Assembly: GCA_902771785.1 (NCBI GenBank)
Contig: CACXYH010000014.1
Location: 1-56,930 of the forward strand
Source of the DNA: an uncultured Prevotellaceae bacterium
GTDB taxonomy: Bacteria > Bacteroidota > Bacteroidia > Bacteroidales > Bacteroidaceae
DNA length: 56,930 nucleotides
Direction of reading: 5' to 3'
Made by a program: the position numbers and the translations under genes. This document shows positions 8,196 to 16,471 of the stretch, piece after piece. Each line of letters opens with the position of its first letter. The first letter of the stretch is position 1. The notes under the pieces are model-generated. The model did not search any database and was not told the origin of the DNA. It worked only from the letters and a program-made list of their open reading frames with translations.

Positions 8196-10250
8196 ATGAA
8201 AACAATATGCTTGCTATTGGCATGCTGCCTCGCCTGGACGGCGGGCCATGCTCAAAACGACTCTTTGCAAACGGACAGCCTGCTGCGCTCGCTGCCCGAA
8301 GTGATGGTAACGGGCGAACGCCCCATCGTGAAGGCTGAGGCTGGCCGGCTCGTCTTCGACTTGCCCCATCTGCTGAAAGACCGCGCGGCTGACAATGCCT
8401 ATGAGGCCCTGAAGGAGTTGCCTGGTGTGACGGAGCAAGACGGACGGCTGCTGCTCAACGGCCGTCCTGTGGCCTTGATGCTCGATGGTAAGGCTTCGAC
8501 CATGAGCGCTTCGCAGCTTGTTGCTCTGTTGCAGACCATTCCAGTCAGCAGGCTGAAGGATGCCGAGGTGATGCTCTCGGCGCCAGCCCGCTATCAAGTG
8601 CGCGGACAGCTCATCAACCTCAACCTGCAACGCAGTCTTGCCGACGTGCTGCAAGGCGAGGCCAAAGTCTTTGGCAGGCAACAGCACGACTCGAAGTATG
8701 GCGCGCAGGCCAGTTTGCTTTGGCAGCAAGGCGGCTGGGCTGCCGATGCCTACTGGCGCATGGACGGCGGGCGTGCGTATCACGTCATGAACGACGAGTC
8801 GCGCCACACGCTTCACGACGGTTCGCTCCACCAGATGGACAGCGAGCAACGCACCCATGCCAGCGGTCCTGTGCATAGCTATCGGCTTGCTGCCGACTGG
8901 ATGCCGGCCGAGAACCATAGGCTCAGCCTCGCCTATACAGGCAACTATGCCAAGAAGCGCAACGACCTCAGCATCGACGGAGCCGTCAAGGCAGCCTCGC
9001 GATACGACGGACACAACCTGATGCAGAACCTGCGAATGGACTATGCAACGCCTTTCCAGCTGAAGGCAGGCGTCGACTATACCTACTATGAGGCTCCCAT
9101 GAAGCAAGAGCTGGCCAGCCTGCTGCCTACAGGTCGGCTCGACTACACCACGCACAACAACCAGCGCATCAACCGCTGGAAGTTCTTCGCCCAGCAGGAG
9201 CATACGCTCAAGGGCGGCTGGAGCCTGAACTACGGCATCTCGCTCACCACCACCAACGACCATTCCTGGCAAGACTACGAAGGAAGCTCGCCCAGCTGGG
9301 GCCGGTTGGAGGGAACTCCTCATCGCGAAACCATTACCAACGTCTATGCAGGATTCACGAAGAGCTGGGGAAGGCGCGTCTCCCTCGACCTCTCTCTCGC
9401 GGCCGAACGCTACCATAGCGAGGCTTTCAGCGAGTGGGCACCCTTCCCCAATCTCACGCTCCAATGGCTGCCCAGGAGCGGGCACGTGTTGCAGCTCTCG
9501 CTCTCAAGCGACCGCAGCTATCCTGAATACTGGGCTGTTCAGCAGGCTACTAACTACTCGATGGGCGGCTATGGCGAGATCGTGGGCAATCCTCATTTGC
9601 GCCCCTCGAAGTCGTATCAGCTGCAAGGGCTCTGGCTGCTGCATAACAAGTATCAGTTCGTAGCGTGGTATGAACATGTCGACGACTACTTTGTGCAGAC
9701 CAACTACCAGCGGCCCGACCGCCTCGTCATGGAGTATCGCTGGCTCAACTTCGACTACCATCGGCAGGCAGGCCTCATGGCCCATGTGCCCGTTACCTTG
9801 GGCCAATGGCTTCGCAGCTCCCTTTCGGCCTATGGCGTTTGGCAGCATGAGAAGGATGGCGACTTCTACGACCTGCCCTTCTCGCGCCACGTCGTCTACG
9901 GCATGTTTCAGGTGCGCAATACCATCGTCCTTTCCCAGCGCCTCACCATGCAGCTCAATGGCAGCTATCGCACGCGTGCCATTCAAGGCATCTTCGACCT
10001 GCCGGCCTCGGGCAACCTCTCTGCTGCCCTCGAATGGAAGCCGTTGCCGCAGCGGCTCACCCTCAAGTTTTATGGCAACGACCTCCTGGAAACCAACGCC
10101 ATAGCCCCAGAGATGCACTACCACACGCAGCACTTCCGTATGCACACCAGCAGCTATCGCGAGGTGGGGCTTTCGCTCACCTATACCTTTGGCGCCTACA
10201 AGGAACGGAGGCATGAGGCAGTCGACACTTCGCGCTTCAAACAAGAATGA
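8196..10250 (+). CDS. outer-membrane beta-barrel protein with plug domain
   Basis: 684 residues with a signal peptide (cleaved near GHAQ, residue 20). A TonB-dependent-receptor-like plug follows (about 30-150: LPEVMVTGE, ELPGVTEQDGRLLLNGRP, DAEVMLSAPARY). The rest (about 160-670) is a barrel of alternating aromatic strands as in the outer membrane protein beta-barrel family (OMP_b-brl_3). The CarboxypepD-like N-terminal domain often found in this family is absent. It is probably an outer-membrane transporter or assembly protein of unknown substrate. Divergent transcription from the two-component operon suggests control by it. Confidence 0.85.
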   Translation: MKTICLLLACCLAWTAGHAQNDSLQTDSLLRSLPEVMVTGERPIVKAEAGRLVFDLPHLLKDRAADNAYEALKELPGVTEQDGRLLLNGRPVALMLDGKASTMSASQLVALLQTIPVSRLKDAEVMLSAPARYQVRGQLINLNLQRSLADVLQGEAKVFGRQQHDSKYGAQASLLWQQGGWAADAYWRMDGGRAYHVMNDESRHTLHDGSLHQMDSEQRTHASGPVHSYRLAADWMPAENHRLSLAYTGNYAKKRNDLSIDGAVKAASRYDGHNLMQNLRMDYATPFQLKAGVDYTYYEAPMKQELASLLPTGRLDYTTHNNQRINRWKFFAQQEHTLKGGWSLNYGISLTTTNDHSWQDYEGSSPSWGRLEGTPHRETITNVYAGFTKSWGRRVSLDLSLAAERYHSEAFSEWAPFPNLTLQWLPRSGHVLQLSLSSDRSYPEYWAVQQATNYSMGGYGEIVGNPHLRPSKSYQLQGLWLLHNKYQFVAWYEHVDDYFVQTNYQRPDRLVMEYRWLNFDYHRQAGLMAHVPVTLGQWLRSSLSAYGVWQHEKDGDFYDLPFSRHVVYGMFQVRNTIVLSQRLTMQLNGSYRTRAIQGIFDLPASGNLSAALEWKPLPQRLTLKFYGNDLLETNAIAPEMHYHTQHFRMHTSSYREVGLSLTYTFGAYKERRHEAVDTSRFKQE

Positions 10251-10297
10251 ATGTATAGTTTCTTTGGTTAAGTGCTTGTCGTTTCGTCCTTTTTTTG

Positions 10298-10305
10298 TAT
10301 CTTTG
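10298..10305 (+). promoter_or_regulatory. promoter of the deoxynucleoside kinase pair
   Basis: TATCTTTG with CTTG at 10275-10278 exactly 19 bp before it. The ATG follows 27 bp later. Confidence 0.7.
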
Positions 10306-10332
10306 CCTGCAGAATAGAGCAAAGACGAAAAC

Positions 10333-10971
10333 ATGCACATTGCGATAGCAGGAAATATAGGAAGCGGAAAGTCGACGCTGACCGGCATGCTGGCCCGCCA
10401 CTATGGCTGGGAGGCACGCTATGAGGCCGTGGCCGACAACCCCTACCTGCAGGACTATTATCGCGACATCAAGCGTTGGTCGTTCAATCTTGAGGTGTAC
10501 TTCCTGAAGGAGCGCTTCCGCGACCTGATTGCCATCTCGCAGGCCGACCATACCGTTGTGCAAGACCGTACGATCTTCGAGGGCGTCTACGTGTTCATGG
10601 AGAACAATCGCGACATGGGCAACCTCTCTGAGCGCGACTACGAGACCTACATGGAGCTGTTCGAGCAGATGATGTCGATAGTGCGTCTGCCCGACCTGAT
10701 GATCTACCTGCGTGCCTCCGTGCCCCATCTTGTGGACAACATCCAGCGGCGTGGCCGCGACTACGAGCAGACCATGCAGCTGGAATATCTCGAGAACCTG
10801 AACCGTCGCTACGACGACTTTATATATAATAGGTATAAAGGACGCGTCATCACCATCGACAAAGACTCGCTCGACTTCAAGCATCGTCCTCGCGACTTCG
10901 CTCAAATCGTAGACCGTATCGACCAGACGCTCTTCGGCCTCTTCCCTGTAACCCCCAATCAACAAATATAA
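10333..10971 (+). CDS. deoxynucleoside kinase (copy 1)
   Basis: 212 residues. The P-loop GNIGSGKST (7-15) starts a dNK-family fold, with the family DRT motif (VVQDRTIFEG) near residue 75 and the LID motif RRGRDYEQ near 140. The family phosphorylates deoxynucleosides to monophosphates in salvage. Purine-type (dGK/dAK-like) specificity is plausible from the size and motif layout but not certain. A close paralog follows after 5 bp, suggesting a heterodimer or divided substrate range, as known for the paired dGK/dAK enzymes of lactobacilli. Confidence 0.85.
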   Translation: MHIAIAGNIGSGKSTLTGMLARHYGWEARYEAVADNPYLQDYYRDIKRWSFNLEVYFLKERFRDLIAISQADHTVVQDRTIFEGVYVFMENNRDMGNLSERDYETYMELFEQMMSIVRLPDLMIYLRASVPHLVDNIQRRGRDYEQTMQLEYLENLNRRYDDFIYNRYKGRVITIDKDSLDFKHRPRDFAQIVDRIDQTLFGLFPVTPNQQI

Positions 10972-10976
10972 GAACT

Positions 10977-11603
10977 ATGCACATCGCAGTAGCAGGCAAC
11001 ATCGGTAGTGGCAAAACCACATTGACCAAGCTCTTGGCCCATCGGTATGGATGGACGCCCAGGTTCGAACCCGTAGACAACAATCCCTACCTGTCTGACT
11101 TTTATGCAGACATGAAGCGTTGGTCGTTCAACCTTCAGATATACTTCCTGAACAAGCGCTTCAAGGAGGTGGTGGAGATTTCGAAGTCGAAGGAGACGAT
11201 CATCCAAGACCGCACAATCTTCGAGGATGCGTGTATCTTCGCGCCCAACCTGCATGGCCAGGGCATGATGAGCGACCGCGATTTCGACAACTATTGCGAC
11301 CTGTTCAATCTGATGATGTCGCTCGTGAAGCTGCCCGACCTGATGATTTACATTCGTTCGAGCATCCCCACGCTCGTGGCGCAAATCCAGAAGCGCGGCC
11401 GCGAATATGAGCAGACCATGCGCCTGGACTATCTGCAAGGCCTGGAGCGCCGCTATGAGGAGTGGATTGCTGGCTACAAGGGTCAGCTGATTGTGATTGA
11501 CGGCGATACTTGTAAGTTTGGCGAGAACCCAGAACACCTGCAGCAGGTGACGGACATGATTGATGCCAAGCTCTTCGGCTTGTTCCCGATGGAAGGAGTT
11601 TAG
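10977..11603 (+). CDS. deoxynucleoside kinase (copy 2)
   Basis: 208 residues, a clear paralog of the upstream gene: same P-loop GNIGSGKTT (7-15), KRWSFNLQIYFL segment, DRTIFED and LID KRGREYEQTM. It differs from copy 1 in the region after DRTIFE (DACIFAPNLHGQGMMS against GVYVFMENNRDMGNLS) and in the C-terminus, which may alter substrate choice. It starts 5 bp after copy 1 and is surely cotranscribed. The heptad-repeat region begins right after the stop. Confidence 0.85.
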   Translation: MHIAVAGNIGSGKTTLTKLLAHRYGWTPRFEPVDNNPYLSDFYADMKRWSFNLQIYFLNKRFKEVVEISKSKETIIQDRTIFEDACIFAPNLHGQGMMSDRDFDNYCDLFNLMMSLVKLPDLMIYIRSSIPTLVAQIQKRGREYEQTMRLDYLQGLERRYEEWIAGYKGQLIVIDGDTCKFGENPEHLQQVTDMIDAKLFGLFPMEGV

Positions 11604-11800
11604 AATTAAGAATTTAGAGTTAAGAGGTAAGGAATTAAGAGTTTAGAGTTAAGAGTTAAGAAGTATCGCCTTCGGCGAGTAGGAGGTAAGAGGTAAGGAA
11701 TTAAGAAGTATTGGCTATGGATAGTACTTCTTAATTCTTACTTTTTACTCGCAGCGAAGCGAGAATACATCTTAATTCTTAATTCTAACTTCTTAACTCA
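11604..11800. repeat. heptad-repeat region with nested hairpins
   Basis: Both flanks consist of imperfect 7-bp units of the AATTAAG / AGTTAAG type; the right flank carries the complementary CTTAATT / CTTAACT units, so the whole can fold back. Inside are a 12-bp perfect stem (11699-11710 with 11725-11736), CGCC-TTC-GGCG (11667-11677) and CTCGC...GCGAG (about 11748-11762). There is no gene here. It may terminate the kinase transcript or be a small dispersed repeat. A shorter heptad run is at 35599. Confidence 0.75.
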
Positions 11801-11809
11801 TAAGCAACG

Positions 11810-11845
11810 AAAAACCCCGCTACGGTCTTGCGACTTTCGCGGGGC
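11810..11845 (-). terminator. intrinsic terminator of tRNA-Phe
   Basis: On the minus strand, stem CCCCGC/GCGGGG (11839-11844 with 11815-11820) is followed by TTTTT, just downstream of the tRNA. Confidence 0.75.
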
Positions 11846-11861
11846 GTAATGAAAGGAGGAG

Positions 11862-11944
11862 TGGTACCTCCAGGAATCGAACCGGGGACACACGGATTTT
11901 CAGTCCGATGCTCTACCAACTGCTACCAACTGAGCTAAGGCACC
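11862..11944 (-). tRNA. tRNA-Phe (GAA) with a 10-bp D-arm duplication
   Basis: Acceptor stem GGTGCCT/AGGTACC with discriminator A (CCA not encoded), anticodon loop ACTGAAAAT in stem CGGAC/GTCCG region (anticodon GAA), and T-arm GGTTCGATTCC are all present. The D-arm reads GCTC-AGTTGGTAG-CAGTTGGTA-GAGC. The 10-mer CAGTTGGTAG is tandemly repeated, giving an 18-nt D-loop instead of 8 and a length of 83 instead of 73. It could be a functional variant, a broken gene or a sequence error. It has its own promoter (11984-11991) and terminator. Confidence 0.85.
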
Positions 11945-11983
11945 ATTTGTGTGTTAGAACGCTTTCCTTTCGTTTTGCGTGTG

Positions 11984-11991
11984 CAAAGGTA
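11984..11991 (-). promoter_or_regulatory. -7 element of tRNA-Phe
   Basis: TACCTTTG on the minus strand about 40 bp before the tRNA 5' end. Confidence 0.65.
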
Positions 11992-11995
11992 CAAC

Positions 11996-12032
11996 AAAAA
12001 AAATAATCCGCCAAACTTTTTGCGGATTATTT
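11996..12032 (-). terminator. terminator of the sppA-lpxK-thiL operon
   Basis: Perfect 11-bp stem AAATAATCCGC/GCGGATTATTT (12001-12011, 12022-12032), followed on the minus strand by a run of T. Confidence 0.8.
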
Positions 12033-12055
12033 TTGCGTTAGGCTTAATTTTTGCA

Positions 12056-12136
12056 TTATTTCACCACATATTTCCTTCCTTGATGGATGAAAATGCCCTT
12101 TTCGGTAGGATAATTGGCTGGGCAGATGCCCTACCT
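12056..12136 (-). pseudogene. 3' remnant of a secreted-protein gene
   Basis: Directly after thiL, the minus strand encodes about 25 codons, ending PTEKGIFIHQGRKYVVK and a stop. This is the same C-terminal tail as in the secreted proteins at 1-1656 and 39344-44047. A stop codon lies in frame just before it and no start or body is present, so it looks like the leftover end of a deleted gene. Confidence 0.55.
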
Positions 12137-12138
12137 GC

Positions 12139-13200
12139 CTATAGCGGATTCCAACCTTGGGCCTTGAGCTCGAATTCCTGATTGTCGCGGGTGACGAGGA
12201 TGTGGCCGTACTTCTGCTGGGTGATGTGGCCGATGAGGTGGACGTCTTCTACGGCCTGCACTTTCTCCAGGTCGCCGATGGGGACGGTAAAGAGCAGCTC
12301 GTAGTCCTCGCCTCCGTTGAGTGCGCAGGTGGTGACGTTCATTTCCATTTCTTCGGCCATGACTGCTGTCTGGTAGTCGATGGGCAGGTTCTTCTCGAAG
12401 ATGCGGCAGCCCACGCCGCTTTGCTTGCAGATGTGCATGAGCTCGCTTGAGAGTCCGTCGCTGATGTCCATCATGGCCGTTGGGCGTATGCCGGCCTGTC
12501 GCAGGCGTTCGATGATGTCGCCGCGCGCCTCCGTCTGCAGCTGTCGTTGCAGCAGATACTCCTTGCCGGCAAAGTCGGGCGAGAAGTGGGCCAGCTCCTC
12601 GAGGGCCTTTTTGTCGCCCTTGCGCTTGGCCTCCTCCACCTGGCTGTAGTAGACGCTCTTCTCGCGCTCCAGCAGTTGCAGTCCCATGTAGGCTGCGCCC
12701 AGGTCGCCGCTCACGCAGATGAGGTCGGTATCGTGAGCTCCGTTTCGGTAGACGATGTCTTCCTTGCGGGCTTCGCCGATGCAGGTGATGCTGATGGCCA
12801 GGCCTGTGTAGGAAGATGTGGTGTCGCCTCCCACGATGTCGACGTTCCATTTCTCGCAGGCCAGTCGGAGGCCGGCGTAGAATTCTTCCATGTCCTCTAC
12901 GCTGAAGCGCTTGCTGAGTGCCAGCGAGACGGTTATCTGTCGTGGGGTGCCGTTCATGGCGAACACGTCGCTAATGTTGACCATAGCCGACTTGTAGCCC
13001 AGGTGCTTCAGGTCGATGTAGGTGAGGTCGAAGTGTACGCCCTCCATGAGCAGGTCGGTGGTGACGAGCACTTCGCTGTCGGGATAGGCGAGCACGGCGC
13101 AGTCGTCGCCGATGCCGTATTTCGTACTATCGTTCTTGGGGGTGATGTCTTTGGTGAGGCGGTCGATGAGTCCGAACTCGCCGAGTGATGCTATTTCCAT
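12139..13200 (-). CDS. thiL: thiamine-monophosphate kinase
   Basis: 353 residues, the usual ThiL length. It converts thiamine monophosphate to thiamine pyrophosphate with ATP in the cytoplasm. The start MEIASLGEFGLIDRLT, the metal/ATP motif YGIGDDCAVL (about 27-36), VGGDTT, and MDISDGLSSEL are typical of the family. It is the last gene of sppA-lpxK-thiL, 11 bp after lpxK. A continuous frame runs far upstream of this start through the lpxK antisense reading and is spurious. Confidence 0.93.
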   Translation of the reverse strand: MEIASLGEFGLIDRLTKDITPKNDSTKYGIGDDCAVLAYPDSEVLVTTDLLMEGVHFDLTYIDLKHLGYKSAMVNISDVFAMNGTPRQITVSLALSKRFSVEDMEEFYAGLRLACEKWNVDIVGGDTTSSYTGLAISITCIGEARKEDIVYRNGAHDTDLICVSGDLGAAYMGLQLLEREKSVYYSQVEEAKRKGDKKALEELAHFSPDFAGKEYLLQRQLQTEARGDIIERLRQAGIRPTAMMDISDGLSSELMHICKQSGVGCRIFEKNLPIDYQTAVMAEEMEMNVTTCALNGGEDYELLFTVPIGDLEKVQAVEDVHLIGHITQQKYGHILVTRDNQEFELKAQGWNPL

Positions 13201-13211
13201 TTCTTTTCTTT

Positions 13212-14357
13212 CTATTTGAAGCTGATGGTGGCTGGCTTTTCGTCGGGTGCCTGCTTTCCCTTGCGCTTGGCCAGGATGCTGTTCTTGGAGTTTTTCTGAA
13301 TGTAGCTCAGAATGAAGTCGTTGAAGGCGCTCTCGTGGTTGAGCATGAAGCTGACGCGGATGGGTATGGCGTAGAGGTTCTGCCGCACGTCGTTGCTCAT
13401 GCCTTTGGCTTCTGCCAGTCGGGCGGCATCTTTCTCGGTGGTGATGATGCACTTGGGCGAGGGCATGGCCTCGAACTCGGCGTTGATGCGGTCTATGTCC
13501 TTGCGGCAGAAGTTGTGGTGGTCGGGGTAGGAGAGGTTGTAGTAGGTGGCACCTTTGAGCATGGCCGAGAGGTCGGTCTCGAGCTGTTGCGGCGAGGCGA
13601 TGCCCGTGAGCAGGAGCACGTGCATGTTGTTGAGCGTGGAGAGTCCTGTGCACTCTTCTGGGAAGATGGGCACGAGCGGCTCGTAGTTGAGCGTGGTGAA
13701 GAACAGCTTCTGATAGGGGAAGAGGTCCATGGCCTTGGTGATGACGCGGAACTCCATGGGCTTCAGCTCCTTGGGACATTTGGTGACGATCACCACGTCG
13801 GCGCGGTCCTTGCCTTTGAGCGGTTCGCGCAGTCGGCCGGCCGGCAGCAGCTTGTCGTAGATGATGAGGCGATGGTAGTCGACGAGCAGGATGTTGACGC
13901 CAGGCTTCACGTAGCGATGCTGAAAGGCGTCGTCGAGCACGATCACGTCGAGCGTCGGGTCGAGCTCTGTGAGCTTCTCTATGCCGTGCACGCGCTTCTT
14001 GTCGACGGCTACCGTCACTCGCGGGTATTTGTGCTTCATCTGGAAGGGCTCGTCGCCCAGGTCGCGCATGGTGGTGTTGTCGTTGGCCACGACGAATCCT
14101 TTCGACTTCCGCTTGTAGCCTCGGCTGAGGACGGCCACTCGGGCCTTGTCTTGCAGCAGGCGTATGAGGTACTCCACGTGGGGCGTCTTGCCTGTTCCGC
14201 CTACGGTAATGTTGCCCACCGAGATGATGGGTATGCTGAAGGCGCGGCTCTTCAGGATGCCCGTTTCGAAGAGCATGTTGCGAAAGCCCACCCCTAAGCC
14301 GTAGAGCCAGCTTAGGGGTGTGAGCCATTCGTTGATTTTGATGAAATCGCCTTCCAA
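13212..14357 (-). CDS. lpxK: tetraacyldisaccharide 4'-kinase
   Basis: 381 residues, a lipid A synthesis enzyme adding the 4'-phosphate at the inner membrane. The N-terminal amphipathic segment (LTPLSWLYGLGVGFRNMLFE) is followed by the P-loop VGNITVGGTGKTPHVEYLI (about 46-64) and DDAFQHRYV (about 142-150), both diagnostic. No ATG is available at the N-terminus. A TTG at 14357 preceded by AGAAAGAAGGAA is the best start, 16 bp after the sppA stop. Confidence 0.9.
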   Translation of the reverse strand: MEGDFIKINEWLTPLSWLYGLGVGFRNMLFETGILKSRAFSIPIISVGNITVGGTGKTPHVEYLIRLLQDKARVAVLSRGYKRKSKGFVVANDNTTMRDLGDEPFQMKHKYPRVTVAVDKKRVHGIEKLTELDPTLDVIVLDDAFQHRYVKPGVNILLVDYHRLIIYDKLLPAGRLREPLKGKDRADVVIVTKCPKELKPMEFRVITKAMDLFPYQKLFFTTLNYEPLVPIFPEECTGLSTLNNMHVLLLTGIASPQQLETDLSAMLKGATYYNLSYPDHHNFCRKDIDRINAEFEAMPSPKCIITTEKDAARLAEAKGMSNDVRQNLYAIPIRVSFMLNHESAFNDFILSYIQKNSKNSILAKRKGKQAPDEKPATISFK

Positions 14358-14373
14358 TTCCTTCTTTCTCTTT

Positions 14374-16164
14374 TTATTTCATGAGGGTGCTGTAGGGCAG
14401 TCGGGCCTGCAGGCGGTTGCGCTGCTGGTCGCGGCGCAGCTCGAGCACGGGCTCATAGAGTTCGCCGAGGAAGTTGCGCAGCTCGCCGTCGAGATAGCTG
14501 CCCTTCTTCTCGTTGGCAAAGAAGGTGTCTTTCCAGGTGGTCTTGCCAGGATAGTTGCAGGGGTAGTATTCGCCCTCTATTTTGGCCAGTTCGGCTGCTT
14601 TCTTGACGGCATCGTCGAGCGAGCCGAGCTTGTCGACGAGCTTGATGGGGAGGGCGTCGGTGGCCAGCCATACGCGGCCTTGTGCCACTTCGTGCACCTG
14701 CTCCTTGGTGAGCTTGCGTCCGTCAGACACGATGGTGAGGAAGGTGTCGTAGCCGCGGGTCACGTAGCTTTGCATGAACTTCAGCTCCTCGCTGTTTTCC
14801 TTGGCCAGCACCAGGTTCTCCTCGAAGTCGGTATAGCGGTTGGTCTTCGTTCCGTCGAAGGTGACGCCCAGCTTGTCGGTTACGAGTCCGCTGAAGTTGG
14901 GTATGAGTCCGAAGATGCCGATGGAGCCTGTGATGGTGGTGGGCTCGGCAAAGATGTAGTCGGCCGGCGAGCTGATCATGTAGCCGCCCGATGCGGCCAC
15001 GCCGCCCATCGAGACCACCAGCGGTTTCTTGGCTTTGAGGTTCTTCAGGGCGTGCCATATCTGCTCTGAGGCTACGGCCGAGCCTCCAGGCGAGTTGACG
15101 CGCAGCACGACGGCCTTCACGTCGTCGTCCTTGGCCAGCTTGTTCAGGTCTTCGACCACGGTGCTGCCCACGATGCTATGCTCGCTCATGAAGCTCGACG
15201 AGAGCTCGTCGACAATCTCGCCATAGGCGTAGTAGACGGCAATCTTGTCGCCCTTCTCCTTCTTCTTCGACTTCACGCCCATCATGTCGGCGAGGGTGAG
15301 CTGGTTGATGTCGTCGTCCTCGCCCAGGCCCAGCTTCTGCTTGATGACCTCCTTGATGTGCTCAGGATACATGAGCCGGTCGATGAGCTTGCCCTGCAGG
15401 TAGTCCTCGGGATTGGCGAAGGCCATGATGCTGTCGCTCACCATCTGGTCGATCTGCTGTGCCTGCAGCTTGCGGCTGTCGGCGATGCTCTTCAGCATGT
15501 GCTGCCAGATGCCTTGCTGAAAGGCCTCGCGCTGCTCGCGGTCTTCAGGGCTCATGTCCTTGCGGGTGACGCTCTCCACGTAGCTCTTGTATTTGCCTAC
15601 GCGCACGGGCTGGTATTTGATGCCCAGCTTCTCGTAGAGTCCGGTCATGTACTCGCTCTTGCCGCCCAGGCCCTTCAGCTCGAGCATGCCCGTCTTGTTG
15701 AGGAAGATGCTGTCGGCCACCGAAGCCACGTAGTAGCTCGTCTGCATATAGTTGTCGGCATAGGCAATAATCCACTTTCCGCTCTGCTTGAAGTCTTCCA
15801 GGGCGTCGCGCACCTGCTGTGCCGATGCGGGCGAGTCGAAGCTCATGACGCCTCCCTCGAGGTAGATGCCCTTGATTTCCTCTTCGTCCTTGGCCTTGCG
15901 GATGCTGCTCAGCACGTCGTCGAGGCCCATGACTTCCATGTTGGCCTGACCCAGGATCATGCTCAGCGGGTTGCCCTCTTCGGCGCGCTCGCTGATGGTT
16001 CCGTTCAGCTTCAGCACGAATACCGAGTTGTCTTTCACTTTAGTACTTCCGCTGTCGGATGCTATCATGCCGACGAGCGAAATCATGAACAGAATGCCGG
16101 TAATGACCGACAACAGGATGATGCCACACATCGTGGCAAACATCATTTTCAGAAATTCTTTCAT
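14374..16164 (-). CDS. sppA: signal peptide peptidase SppA, 67K type
   Basis: 596 residues from ATG 16164. An N-terminal membrane anchor (about 5-30) precedes two tandem S49 domains. The catalytic Lys lies in GKYKSYVES (about residue 190) and the Ser in VAASGGYMI (about 392), as in the E. coli-type enzyme that degrades cleaved signal peptides at the inner membrane. The start is set by the promoter element at 16199-16206; an in-frame ATG further upstream lies beyond it. First gene of the operon with lpxK and thiL. Confidence 0.92.
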   Translation of the reverse strand: MKEFLKMMFATMCGIILLSVITGILFMISLVGMIASDSGSTKVKDNSVFVLKLNGTISERAEEGNPLSMILGQANMEVMGLDDVLSSIRKAKDEEEIKGIYLEGGVMSFDSPASAQQVRDALEDFKQSGKWIIAYADNYMQTSYYVASVADSIFLNKTGMLELKGLGGKSEYMTGLYEKLGIKYQPVRVGKYKSYVESVTRKDMSPEDREQREAFQQGIWQHMLKSIADSRKLQAQQIDQMVSDSIMAFANPEDYLQGKLIDRLMYPEHIKEVIKQKLGLGEDDDINQLTLADMMGVKSKKKEKGDKIAVYYAYGEIVDELSSSFMSEHSIVGSTVVEDLNKLAKDDDVKAVVLRVNSPGGSAVASEQIWHALKNLKAKKPLVVSMGGVAASGGYMISSPADYIFAEPTTITGSIGIFGLIPNFSGLVTDKLGVTFDGTKTNRYTDFEENLVLAKENSEELKFMQSYVTRGYDTFLTIVSDGRKLTKEQVHEVAQGRVWLATDALPIKLVDKLGSLDDAVKKAAELAKIEGEYYPCNYPGKTTWKDTFFANEKKGSYLDGELRNFLGELYEPVLELRRDQQRNRLQARLPYSTLMK

Positions 16165-16198
16165 ATCTGCTGTTGTTGTTTTGAAATATTTCAAGGTG

Positions 16199-16206
16199 CA
16201 AAGGTA
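16199..16206 (-). promoter_or_regulatory. -7 element of the sppA operon
   Basis: TACCTTTG on the minus strand, about 34 bp before the sppA ATG. Confidence 0.7.
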
Positions 16207-16257
16207 CGAACTTTTTCTCATACTACCTAATAAATAAGGTGTGTTTTTTCTTTTTAT

Positions 16258-16389
16258 TTACAGAACCGCTCTGATTGGCCGGATGAACGGCACGGATTTG
16301 TCGGATGAATCGCCCCGATTTGTCGGATGAATCGCCCCGATTTGTCGGCTGAATCGCCTTGATTTGTTCGTCTAATCGGCACAAGGCAG
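16258..16389. repeat. 22-bp tandem repeat array 2 (about six units)
   Basis: Four clear 22-bp units begin at 16280, 16302, 16324 and 16346, with diverged units on either side (16258, 16368). The unit is CGGATGAATCGCCCCGATTTGT, whose core AATCG-N3-CGATT has dyad symmetry and matches array 1 in the same register. Two units differ at only a single base or not at all, so the expansion looks recent. It is located between sppA and GH28 in a 663-bp gene-free stretch. Confidence 0.9.
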
Positions 16390-16471
16390 CGCTCTGCCTG
16401 TAGCAGGGCCTACGTAATCCTCCATACGGCTTTTCTAAGGAAGTACGTAACGTCGCTCACGTCAAAATGGA

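Noticed and set aside
12139-14328. A continuous 729-codon minus-strand frame across lpxK and thiL
   Set aside because: The upstream half is the wrong frame of lpxK; real ThiL starts at 13200 and real LpxK motifs lie in another frame.
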